Below, piece by piece: positions 1 to 7,555 of a stretch of DNA of 64,000 nucleotides. Source of the stretch: an uncultured Ignavibacteria bacterium. Its GTDB lineage: Bacteria > Bacteroidota > Ignavibacteria > Tepidaquicellales > OLB5. The notes beneath the pieces are model-generated. The model saw only the letters and a list, made by a program, of their open reading frames with translations, was not told the DNA's origin and searched no databases. Both the position numbers and the translations under genes were made by a program. Location of the stretch: the NCBI GenBank assembly GCA_937873695.1, contig CALMYL010000008.1:299369-363368 (forward strand), read 5' to 3'. Every line of letters begins with the position of its first letter. Within the stretch, counting starts at the first letter, position 1.

Positions 1-1340
1 GGGAAGGAATGTTTGACCTTGTGATATTTGATGAAGCAAGCCAGCTTAGAGTGGAAGATGTATACGCCGCAAAACTGCGCGGGAAATACCGCATTGTTTC
101 TGGGGATGAGAACCAGATGCCGCCTTCTAGTTACTTTGCGTCTTCTCAGTTGGTAATTGATAGCGATTCGATGAATGAGGATGATGAAGAAATTGTAATT
201 ACCACAGACCCCAGAAATCTCGCAGATGCAGAATCATTGCTTGAGTTCGCGATCCGCAGGGGCTATGTTGAATCATCCCTGGATATTCACTACCGCTCAA
301 GGCATCCTGATCTCATTGATTTTTCTAATGCTGCATTTTATAACTCACGGCTGAACCCTATGCCGCCTGCAAACAACTATAAGGCAATGAGGTATTTCAA
401 TGTATGCGGAATTTACAATCAGGCCGAAGGCATTAATAAGCAGGAAGCTGAAAAAGTTATAAGCCTAATTAATGAGCTTATCATTCCCGAAAAAGGTGAT
501 GATAATCCAAGTATCGGGGTGGCGACATTCAATATCTTCCAGAGGAATTATATTCTTGATATGATAAATTTTGCGGCAAACAATGACAGTGCATTTGCGC
601 AGAAGATCAGTATTATAAGAAACAAAACAGGGGAGCCGTTTTTTGTTAAGAACCTTGAGAATATTCAGGGTGATGAGCGAGATGTGATAATTATTTCCAC
701 TACGTTTGGCAAACGTGCCGATGGCAGTTTCATTCAGAATTACGGACCTATAAACCAGGAAAAAGGATTCCGACTTCTGAATGTAATTGTCACAAGAGCC
801 AAACACATGATGATAGTATGTACTTCAATTCCCGATGAATATATCAGGGAGTATCCTTCTCTTCTTACTGCTTTGGGTAATAAGGGCAAAGGAATATTCT
901 ACGCGTACCTTGCATATGTAAAAGCTGTTGAAGATTATAACCCAAAGGCTAAGAACTCAGTGCTTGAACAGCTCCGGTTAAACTCAGAAAGAAAAGAGCA
1001 GGGTGTAAACCTTTTGAATAAAACTATTTTTGAAGATGAGGTTTATAACAGTCTTTGTAAACAGTACAATTCAGAAAGGCTTGCAGCAAATTATTCTTCA
1101 GGTGGATTTTTGGTCGATATTGCAGTTTTGCCAGAAGAAAAATCAGGTAAAATAGTCGCAATTGAGTGCGATGGGAGTGCATTTCACCTCTCACCCGAAG
1201 CATATGCATGGGATATTTTCCGGGAGAAATATCTGGAAAAGTTCGGAATGAAATTCATAAGGATATGGTCTGTTAACTGGTGGAATAATCATGACCGCGA
1301 GCTTAAAAGACTTATGGAGTTTATTAATAACCCGGATTGA
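1..1340 (+). CDS. SF1 (UPF1/DNA2-like) helicase with C-terminal Vsr/DUF559-type nuclease domain, 5' truncated by window edge
   Basis: The reading frame is open to the first base, so the gene starts upstream; an internal ATG at 9 is not its start. The visible part opens with the Walker B segment FDLVIFDEASQ, typical of UPF1/DNA2-like superfamily 1 helicases. The second RecA fold follows, with DIHYRSRHPDLI, IQGDERDVIIIST and a motif VI stretch RLLNVIVTRAKHMMIV. The last ~110 residues form a restriction-endonuclease-like fold of the Vsr/DUF559 (MTES_1575) type: EDEVY, then IECDG (about residue 385 from the ATG at 9), then REKYLEKFGMKFIRIWSVNWW. Helicase plus nuclease in one chain is common in defence or DNA-repair proteins, but nothing else here confirms a defence role. 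It ends 71 bp before fbp. Confidence 0.85.
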   Translation, partial: EGMFDLVIFDEASQLRVEDVYAAKLRGKYRIVSGDENQMPPSSYFASSQLVIDSDSMNEDDEEIVITTDPRNLADAESLLEFAIRRGYVESSLDIHYRSRHPDLIDFSNAAFYNSRLNPMPPANNYKAMRYFNVCGIYNQAEGINKQEAEKVISLINELIIPEKGDDNPSIGVATFNIFQRNYILDMINFAANNDSAFAQKISIIRNKTGEPFFVKNLENIQGDERDVIIISTTFGKRADGSFIQNYGPINQEKGFRLLNVIVTRAKHMMIVCTSIPDEYIREYPSLLTALGNKGKGIFYAYLAYVKAVEDYNPKAKNSVLEQLRLNSERKEQGVNLLNKTIFEDEVYNSLCKQYNSERLAANYSSGGFLVDIAVLPEEKSGKIVAIECDGSAFHLSPEAYAWDIFREKYLEKFGMKFIRIWSVNWWNNHDRELKRLMEFINNPD

Positions 1341-1411
1341 TTGTGTCATAATTGTGTTTAATTTGCTCATAATAATCAGTAATTTTGCTGAAATAATTTA
1401 AAATCTGCAGA

Positions 1412-2425
1412 ATGTTAAAGAAATTTACAACACTGTACAGGCATATTATAGATGAGGAACGCAAATATCCTGATGCTACTGGTGAACTTAGCGACCTTCT
1501 TGCTGATATTGCCCTGGCTTGCAAGGTTATTTCACTTGAAGTTAACCGCGCAGGTCTGATTGACCTGATGGGAGTAACCGGAACAGAGAATGTACATGGT
1601 GAACAGGTGAAAAAACTTGATGAATATGCACATGATACACTTGTAAGAGCTATGGAGGTCAGCGGTCACTTATGTGCCATTGCTTCTGAAGAAAGCGAGG
1701 ACTTCATACCTGTGAACGAGAAATTCATGGGTGAGCGGCCGTTGAGCAAATACATTATCCATTTCGACCCGCTTGATGGTTCATCGAACATTGACGCCAA
1801 TATAAGTATAGGTACAATATTTTCAATTTATAAGCGGAAATCTGAAAGCGGACCCGGTACACTTGAAGACTGCCTGCAGCAGGGGACAAACCAGGTTGCA
1901 GCAGGATATATAATATATGGTTCAAGCACAATTATGGTGTATACAACAGGCAGGGGAGTGCATGGATTTACTTTGGACCCTACTGTGGGTGAATTTCTTT
2001 TATTCTATGAAAACATACAGATACCGAAACGCTCTAAGACATACAGTATCAACGAAGGAAATTATACAAAATGGAGCGAAGGTCTGCGCAAATACGTAGA
2101 TGATCTGAAATCAGATAATAAAGCCGCAGGGAGACCCTATTCTGCCCGATATGTAGGCTCATTGGTTGCAGATTTTCACCGTAATTTGTTGTATGGCGGG
2201 ATCTTTATGTATCCCGGTGATACAAAAAATCCAAATGGCAAACTTAGGCTGTTGTACGAGGCCAATCCGCTTGCTTTTATTGTTGAACAAGCAGGAGGCA
2301 GAGCCTCCAGCGGCTCACAAAGGATACTTGATATCGTGCCGCTTAATCTCCACCAAAAGACGCCTCTATTTATTGGGAGCGAAGATGATGTTTTGGAAGT
2401 TGAGAAGTATTTGAAATTGAAATAA
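1412..2425 (+). CDS. fbp: Class I fructose-1,6-bisphosphatase
   Basis: Hydrolyses fructose 1,6-bisphosphate to fructose 6-phosphate, the gluconeogenic step in the cytoplasm. The 337-residue length is normal for the class I family. The metal-binding signature [11 protein letters not shown] lies at residues 118-128, and the N-terminal [14 protein letters not shown] helix and the [17 protein letters not shown] segment also fit. Near the C-terminus [19 protein letters not shown] and GGRAS complete the substrate site. The ATG at 1412 gives the expected N-terminus; no strong Shine-Dalgarno is seen. The next gene starts 3 bp after the stop, so co-transcription is likely. Confidence 0.95.
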   Translation: MLKKFTTLYRHIIDEERKYPDATGELSDLLADIALACKVISLEVNRAGLIDLMGVTGTENVHGEQVKKLDEYAHDTLVRAMEVSGHLCAIASEESEDFIPVNEKFMGERPLSKYIIHFDPLDGSSNIDANISIGTIFSIYKRKSESGPGTLEDCLQQGTNQVAAGYIIYGSSTIMVYTTGRGVHGFTLDPTVGEFLLFYENIQIPKRSKTYSINEGNYTKWSEGLRKYVDDLKSDNKAAGRPYSARYVGSLVADFHRNLLYGGIFMYPGDTKNPNGKLRLLYEANPLAFIVEQAGGRASSGSQRILDIVPLNLHQKTPLFIGSEDDVLEVEKYLKLK

Positions 2426-2427
2426 AG

Positions 2428-2727
2428 TTGATAAGTATCAGTCCGGTAAAAATAAGTATAAAAGATTCACGTTATCTTTGCATAAGCTGGGATGATGGCA
2501 GTGAGTCAATGCTGCAGCTTGCAAATTTGCGTAAAAGCTGTCCCTGTGCAAGCTGTATTTCTGAAAAAGAAAATAAACCTGCAACTTATATTCCTCTGCT
2601 TTCATCAGCGCAGCTTACTGTGAAAGATATCAAAATGGTCGGCAATTACGCTATACAGATTACTTGGCAGGATGGCCATGATACCGGAATTTACACTTTT
2701 GATAAGCTTAAAGAAGGCAAGTATTGA
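2428..2727 (+). CDS. DUF971 (GBBH-like N-terminal) protein
   Basis: A 99-residue protein of the DUF971 family, whose fold also forms the N-terminal domain of gamma-butyrobetaine hydroxylase. Visible marks are the WDDGSESMLQLANLRKSCPC segment with the CPCASC cysteine cluster (three Cys), and the closing WQDGHDTGIYTFDKL. In other bacteria such proteins occur with iron-sulfur carrier or Mrp-type genes, but no such neighbour is present here. The start is a TTG 3 bp after the fbp stop; no in-frame ATG lies upstream. The function is unknown. Confidence 0.8.
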   Translation: MISISPVKISIKDSRYLCISWDDGSESMLQLANLRKSCPCASCISEKENKPATYIPLLSSAQLTVKDIKMVGNYAIQITWQDGHDTGIYTFDKLKEGKY

Positions 2728-2728
2728 A

Positions 2729-3406
2729 ATGTTTCCGGATGATAAATTAGTATCAATAAAGCAGAGTTTAGTAAACTTGTTTGGAAGTGAATTAAATGCA
2801 ATTGTTCTCACCGGAAGCTACGCTAAGGGCGATTATCATTCCGAAAGTGATATTGATCTATGGGTGATACTCGGTTCATTGGAGATCAATGATCTGAAGG
2901 AAATAGCCGAAATTATGAAAAAAAATGCGAGAAAACCTGAAATCAATATTCAATGTATAACGTCTGATGAATTGCTTACCAATTCATTCAAAAAATTTTT
3001 CAGCCCTGTTCAGCTTTACGTTGATGGTATTGTACTTCATGGTAAATTGCCGTCATACATTCCATATAATTCTGAAATACGGAATTATTCCGCATCAATC
3101 GCTTCTGAAGTGTTTATGAGTTCACGACACTATATAACTGCCGGGGAAAGTGAAGAAAATCTCTCTGCAGGGAGATTATTAAAATGGGTTATTAAGCCTC
3201 TAAGCTGGGTTTTCAGATATAACGTACTTTTGAAAAGCTCATTATTTCCAAGGACTTTTGAAGACCTGACAATGTATACATCGGATGAGAAAGAACTAAA
3301 GATAATTGGTGCGTATACGGAGATTCTAGACAGGAAATTTAATGGCTCTTTCATTTCTTTAAATGAGCTTTGTCATCAAACATCATTGAAATTATCTAAA
3401 ATATAA
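2729..3406 (+). CDS. Nucleotidyltransferase-domain protein
   Basis: Member of the DNA polymerase beta-like nucleotidyltransferase superfamily. The active-site pattern is clear: GSYAKG at residues 29-34, then SDIDLWVIL with the two metal-binding aspartates at 41 and 43. I chose the ATG at 2729, one base after the stop of the DUF971 gene, with AAGAAGG just upstream; an in-frame ATG at 2672 would overlap that gene by 56 bp. About 225 residues, longer than the minimal MNT toxin/antitoxin type; the helical C-terminal half may bind a substrate. No HEPN partner is adjacent, so a toxin-antitoxin pair is not supported. The substrate is unknown. Confidence 0.8.
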   Translation: MFPDDKLVSIKQSLVNLFGSELNAIVLTGSYAKGDYHSESDIDLWVILGSLEINDLKEIAEIMKKNARKPEINIQCITSDELLTNSFKKFFSPVQLYVDGIVLHGKLPSYIPYNSEIRNYSASIASEVFMSSRHYITAGESEENLSAGRLLKWVIKPLSWVFRYNVLLKSSLFPRTFEDLTMYTSDEKELKIIGAYTEILDRKFNGSFISLNELCHQTSLKLSKI

Positions 3407-3424
3407 ATTATAATAATTATTATC

Positions 3425-3778
3425 ATGAAAACTAAACTAATTCTCTTTTTACTTTTATTTATTGGTATATCAAGTATTGCATATTCACAGGATACTATAT
3501 CATCTAAAGATGCGAAAGATTTTATTGGTGAAACAAAAATTATACGCGGAATTGTGGCATCTGTGTTTGTTTCAAACAAAGGCACTGTGCTGATAAATTT
3601 CGATGAAGCGTATCCTAACGCAACATTCGTTGCTGTAATTAAGCCCGGAAACAATGGTGTTAGCTATGCTGATGTTAAGAAAGGCTCAATAATGACGATA
3701 ACCGGTAAGATCGAAGAATACAATGGCAAACCGGAGGTCATTCTGAATGATCAATCGCAAATACTGAAAGTGGAGTAA
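3425..3778 (+). CDS. Secreted OB-fold protein
   Basis: A 117-residue exported protein. Residues 1-21 form a signal peptide (MKTK, then a long Leu/Ile/Phe core) with likely cleavage after AYS. The mature part has the strand pattern of a small OB-fold, including IIRGIVASVFVSNKGTVLIN, KGSIMTITGKIEEYNGKPEV and a final strand ending ILKVE. Secreted OB-fold proteins of this kind are seen near nucleases or as nucleic-acid-binding exported proteins in Bacteroidota, but no partner is present here. The function is uncertain. Confidence 0.75.
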   Translation: MKTKLILFLLLFIGISSIAYSQDTISSKDAKDFIGETKIIRGIVASVFVSNKGTVLINFDEAYPNATFVAVIKPGNNGVSYADVKKGSIMTITGKIEEYNGKPEVILNDQSQILKVE

Positions 3779-3789
3779 GCTTTCTATAT

Positions 3790-4350
3790 TTGAGAAAATT
3801 TATATTTATATCCAGCGGTATATTATTCATTGCAGCAGCTGCATTACTGGTACTTATAGGCAGCGGCGAAAAAGATAATATACTTATTGTGCTCTCAGCA
3901 GCTGCTGTACCTTTTCTGTTTACCGCTTACTGGAATTTCTATTCAGTGTATTATGAAGGCAGGATAAACACCTCTGAAGGATATTTCACTTACAAAGGCA
4001 ATGGTAATGCAGGAGTTGGTGCTTTTTTTAACAAGGTCATAGCATTACCATTTTTTCTTGTTCTCTTTGGTTCGGTTGCCCTTGCAATTGCATCAGCATT
4101 TTTGGCTTCAAATCGCTCAACTGAAGATATAGCGATAGCAGCAGCCGGTGCTGGTTTCCTATATTCCCTGATAATTACTATTTACTTCACGGTCAAGATA
4201 GGCAAGGGTATAAAAGGTGATGAATCTGCATTATTGGAAAGATCAGCAAATGATACCGGATCCAGGATAGCATTTTTCTTTGCTTCAGTTGCAACTTTAG
4301 GGTTATTTCCTTTAGTATTTTATGTAGTTAAATCGATTAGAAAAAAGTAA
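3790..4350 (+). CDS. Four-helix integral membrane protein, unknown function
   Basis: A 186-residue inner-membrane protein with hydrophobic segments near residues 3-24, 30-50, 83-106 and 113-135, and a last one near 160-180. It is not recognised as a named family. The first usable codon is TTG at 3790, 11 bp after the stop of the upstream OB-fold gene; no ATG alternative lies upstream in frame. The TTG is itself the end of a TATATTTG string, so the true start is uncertain. It ends 17 bp from the convergent PP2C phosphatase gene. Confidence 0.65.
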   Translation: MRKFIFISSGILFIAAAALLVLIGSGEKDNILIVLSAAAVPFLFTAYWNFYSVYYEGRINTSEGYFTYKGNGNAGVGAFFNKVIALPFFLVLFGSVALAIASAFLASNRSTEDIAIAAAGAGFLYSLIITIYFTVKIGKGIKGDESALLERSANDTGSRIAFFFASVATLGLFPLVFYVVKSIRKK

Positions 4351-4366
4351 CGTACCCGTTTCCTGT

Positions 4367-6895
4367 TCAACTCTTAATAACTATCATGGTAAGGTCATCA
4401 TGCAATGGTCTGCCTGCACAGAATTCAACAGCCTTATCCTGAATAGTTCTCACAATTTCACTGGCCGGGAGTTCTCTTGAATGCGTGAGTGTTTCAATTA
4501 TTCTTTCCTGTCCGAAGATCTCACCTTCGGGATTCATGGCTTCTTCAAGTCCGTCGGTAAAGATAGCAATCACTGAGCCGGGCTGAATATTTATTGCCTT
4601 ACGTTCGTACTTCTGGTCAGGCAATACACCCAAAATCAGACCGGTTGCATCAAATGTTGCGGTATTTCCGGCAGCATCTATCATCACAGGCGGATTGTGA
4701 CCTGCGTTGATATAATGGAAGAGCTTTGTAGAAGGCTCCCATGCTCCTATAAATAAGGTTATAAATTCTGATGAAGATGTATTTCTGAAAACATGGTTAT
4801 TTATCCTTGCAATGAATTCCGAAAAATCCTCTGTGATCTCCAGCCCAACCCTGATAGAAGCCTGCAGGTTAGCCATTATCATTGCGGCCCCTGCGCCTTT
4901 CCCGCTTACATCAGCAATTACCATAAACGTATTGCCTTCATCGTTATTTATTATATCATAATAGTCTCCTGCAACTTCGTAACAAGGGCGCGATTCGCCG
5001 TATACTTCAAGCCCGTTTACGGCAGGGATTTCCTGGGGCATTAGCCTGCGCTGGATATTACGGGCCATCTCAAGCTCTTTATCCATTCGTTTTTTGTCTA
5101 TATAAACCGACTGCAGGTTCAGATTCTGCAGTGCAAGCGCCGTTTGGGCAGATGCCTGTGTGAGTATATCAAGGTCCTCCGCTGAAAAATCTTCATGGTT
5201 TTGTTTCTTCCCAAGATTCAGCACACCTATTAATTCACCCTGTGAGATCATTGGTATTGTTACAGAAATATCATTATCGCGTATCCACTCAATTTCGTTC
5301 TCATCAACAGTAATTCTGGATCTTTCAGAAATTTCATCCCAGAAAAATTTATTCCCTCCCCGTATCCTGTGAATAACGCTTTCGTTATCGTTATACCTGA
5401 AAGGTACATTCCCGCTGAATTGCGGACTGAGGGCGAACGGAATTACAGGGTTTATTCCCACAGTTTTGCTTACCCATGAACCAAGTTCGCTCAGCAATTC
5501 CTTAGATTCTATCTGCCCCGAAATGCTGTTGCTGTATCTCTTTAAGGCTTCCGCGTACTTTGTCCTTTCAGGATAAAATGTTTCATCAATCCAGGTTAAA
5601 ATGCGCTTATTGATGGGGGTAAAAGTCAATGATAGCAAAAGGACCGAAATTATAATGACTGTGGGGTCACGGAGATCAAACATACTAACCGAAAGTCTTA
5701 CTATCACAAATATTATAAAAAGGTAAACGCCAATCAAACCAACCGTAACTCCGAATACCCTGACCCTGCGCTTAAGAGCGCTTTCAGTTTCGAGAAGTCT
5801 GTTTTGGAAAAATGAATTCAGGAAAGTGAAGGGGATTATAAGTCCGCCAATTTCACATAGTAAAAATATCAACAGGCTTACCAGCAGCATATTCGCGCCG
5901 ATCTGGTTAAGAAGTATGAACTGCGAAATGATCACCAGTATCCAGCCTATACCTATTGAGATTGAGCCATATTTCACACCAAAAAGCATCAGACGCACTT
6001 GTCGTTTTTCGAGCGCCGTACTTACTTTCTTAAGATTTTTTGAAAGCAGTATCACACCAATTCCCATCTGTATAAACAGCATAAGGAAAATCATGAATGT
6101 AAGTATTTTGCTGTCAAAACTCATCAGGGATGAAATTATGATAATTAAAGGCAGCAGGAATATAAACAGAAGTGATATGAATTTATTTTTTTCATAGATC
6201 CTGTTTCTACGCGGGAATGTTGCAAAAAGGAGTACCCAAAAACTCGGTCCAAGCCACATAATATATGTTACAAATTCTCTAAGGGAATCAAAGTACAGGT
6301 AATTTTTTATGAATGTATCCGGCGCATCTCCAACATTGACAGTCGCGTACATGAAGCTGCCAAAACAAAAGCAAAAAAGCGCTATCAGAATAGTTTCGGT
6401 GGTATACGGGCTCTTAATTATTCCCCAAATGCCTACAAGAAGATATGCCATTAGAAGGAAAACTGGAACAGTTCTAAAAAGAAAAACCATAAGTTTTTCA
6501 AGAGGGAGAAGGGGAGTCAGAGTCAGCTCGTAGTCCACAACCTGAGGGCCGCGTCTTATTGTGTAAGTTATCTTTTCGCCGATCTCTTTCCGGTTTACAT
6601 CACTTCGAATTGCAGACAGATCGCTAACAGGTTTACCTTCAATTTTTATCAGGGTGTCTCCCGGCTGAATACCGGAATTATAAGCGGGATAGTCTTCTGA
6701 AACAGTTGTAACAAGAAGGTAATTGAATTTTTCAGTTTCATTGATGTAACGTACTCCTGTTGAACCATCTTTATTAATGTTAGAAACAGAAATGAATCCC
6801 TGTACCGCAGCCATAACCGCAAAAATGATCAAAAAGATTCCAAGGAACCTTGTGAGGTACGATACGATAAGCCTGGGAGTAGAAACGTCATTCAT
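4367..6895 (-). CDS. Membrane SpoIIE/RsbU-type PP2C phosphatase with PDZ and GAF domains
   Basis: Predicted serine/threonine phosphatase that dephosphorylates an anti-sigma-factor antagonist of the STAS type. Order of parts: an N-terminal membrane helix (about 10-33); a PDZ-like domain (about 45-110, SGIQPGDTLIKIEGKPV); a block of about seven to eight membrane helices (135-395); a GAF-like sensor region (about 430-590); a linker with EMARNIQRRLMPQ; and the PP2C_SIG catalytic domain (about 625-842) with GDYYDI, IADVSGKGAGAAM, FTDGLEEA and DDLTMIVIK. ATG at 6895 is preferred over TTG at 6904. The PDZ on the outer face suggests sensing of an envelope protein. A STAS protein is encoded at 25681 but is not linked. 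Confidence 0.88.
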   Translation of the reverse strand: MNDVSTPRLIVSYLTRFLGIFLIIFAVMAAVQGFISVSNINKDGSTGVRYINETEKFNYLLVTTVSEDYPAYNSGIQPGDTLIKIEGKPVSDLSAIRSDVNRKEIGEKITYTIRRGPQVVDYELTLTPLLPLEKLMVFLFRTVPVFLLMAYLLVGIWGIIKSPYTTETILIALFCFCFGSFMYATVNVGDAPDTFIKNYLYFDSLREFVTYIMWLGPSFWVLLFATFPRRNRIYEKNKFISLLFIFLLPLIIIISSLMSFDSKILTFMIFLMLFIQMGIGVILLSKNLKKVSTALEKRQVRLMLFGVKYGSISIGIGWILVIISQFILLNQIGANMLLVSLLIFLLCEIGGLIIPFTFLNSFFQNRLLETESALKRRVRVFGVTVGLIGVYLFIIFVIVRLSVSMFDLRDPTVIIISVLLLSLTFTPINKRILTWIDETFYPERTKYAEALKRYSNSISGQIESKELLSELGSWVSKTVGINPVIPFALSPQFSGNVPFRYNDNESVIHRIRGGNKFFWDEISERSRITVDENEIEWIRDNDISVTIPMISQGELIGVLNLGKKQNHEDFSAEDLDILTQASAQTALALQNLNLQSVYIDKKRMDKELEMARNIQRRLMPQEIPAVNGLEVYGESRPCYEVAGDYYDIINNDEGNTFMVIADVSGKGAGAAMIMANLQASIRVGLEITEDFSEFIARINNHVFRNTSSSEFITLFIGAWEPSTKLFHYINAGHNPPVMIDAAGNTATFDATGLILGVLPDQKYERKAINIQPGSVIAIFTDGLEEAMNPEGEIFGQERIIETLTHSRELPASEIVRTIQDKAVEFCAGRPLHDDLTMIVIKS

Positions 6896-6968
6896 ATAAT
6901 ACAAAAGTAAGGAATTTTAAGTAATTATCAAGTGTAAATTATTGCTGAAATAGGCATAAAATTGTAAA

Positions 6969-6999
6969 TTGATTTTATTGAAAATTTTGGGGATATTTG
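6969..6999 (+). promoter_or_regulatory. Putative sigma-A-type promoter for the tRNA pair
   Basis: TTG at 6969-6971, a 20-bp spacer, then GATATTTG at 6992-6999, seven of eight matches to the Bacteroidota -7 element TAnnTTTG. It lies 27 bp before the tRNA-Phe, a fitting distance. Inferred from consensus only. Confidence 0.45.
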
Positions 7000-7025
7000 T
7001 GTTTTATGGTAGTTTTCTGACCATT

Positions 7026-7098
7026 GGACAGGTAGCTCAGTAGGTAGAGCAACGGCCTGAAAAGCCGTGTGTCGCCGGTTCGATTCCGGCCCTGTCCA
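7026..7098 (+). tRNA. tRNA-Phe (GAA anticodon)
   Basis: Full cloverleaf of 73 nt. Acceptor GGACAGG pairs with CCTGTCC, followed by discriminator A. The D arm has TAGCTCAGTAGGTAGAGCA. The anticodon stem ACGGC/GCCGT encloses the loop CTGAAAA with anticodon GAA, and the T arm has GGTTCGATTCC. CCA is not encoded, so it must be added after transcription. It is followed 28 bp later by tRNA-Pro. Confidence 0.97.
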
Positions 7099-7126
7099 CA
7101 GTTTTTTGCCCAAAATTCAGTATCAT

Positions 7127-7201
7127 CGGGATATAGCGTAGTCCGGTTATCGCGCCTGCTTTGGGAGCAGGAGGTCGCAGGTTCGAATCCTGCTATCCCG
7201 A
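7127..7201 (+). tRNA. tRNA-Pro (TGG anticodon)
   Basis: Full cloverleaf of 75 nt. Acceptor CGGGATA pairs with TATCCCG plus discriminator A. The 5' C1 is characteristic of proline tRNAs. The anticodon stem CCTGC/GCAGG encloses TTTGGGA with anticodon TGG. The T arm is GCAGGTTCGAATCCTGC. CCA is not encoded. It is probably co-transcribed with tRNA-Phe. Confidence 0.97.
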
Positions 7202-7323
7202 CAGAAAGCTCAACTCTTATTTTTGTTTCCAATAACATAAACATTTAAATATTTAGTCTATTCATATGATTCGTGTAATTGAATTCGATGCTGGATGTTT
7301 AATTGTTTATTCCAATAAAACCA

Positions 7324-7345
7324 AAAGGACGCTATTGCGTCCTTT
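7324..7345. terminator. Bidirectional-looking intrinsic terminator
   Basis: Perfect 9-bp hairpin AAAGGACGC/GCGTCCTTT with a TATT loop. Read on the minus strand it is followed by TTGGTTTTATT, so it could stop transcription from the minus-strand gene starting at 10798; on the plus strand it lies 123 bp past tRNA-Pro. The rest of the 354-bp gap (7202-7555) shows no credible gene. Confidence 0.55.
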
Positions 7346-7532
7346 GATATGGAAAATTCTATGCACAAAGAATGTTTTTTTCTTGTTTTGGTCCACTGCT
7401 CACAATAGCCAGAATCGGACCTTCAGTTAACTTTATAGTATATTATCTCTTTCAGCAAAGATGAATGAAATTTCATCAATTACCCGCATACCTGTTATGC
7501 TGCCCTTCTTCTGCTGTGCAGATTAAGGTTTC

Positions 7533-7555
7533 GATCAGGTCCTTCGGACTTGATC
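7533..7555. repeat. Hairpin abutting a stop codon
   Basis: A 10-bp stem, GATCAGGTCC pairing with GGACTTGATC with one G-T wobble, and a TTC loop. It directly touches the stop codon (7556-7558) of the minus-strand fusion gene. No U-tract follows, so it may stabilise the mRNA 3' end rather than terminate. Confidence 0.5.

Noticed and set aside
2729-3406. MNT/HEPN toxin-antitoxin pair
   Set aside because: The nucleotidyltransferase has no HEPN gene beside it and is much longer than MNT antitoxins.
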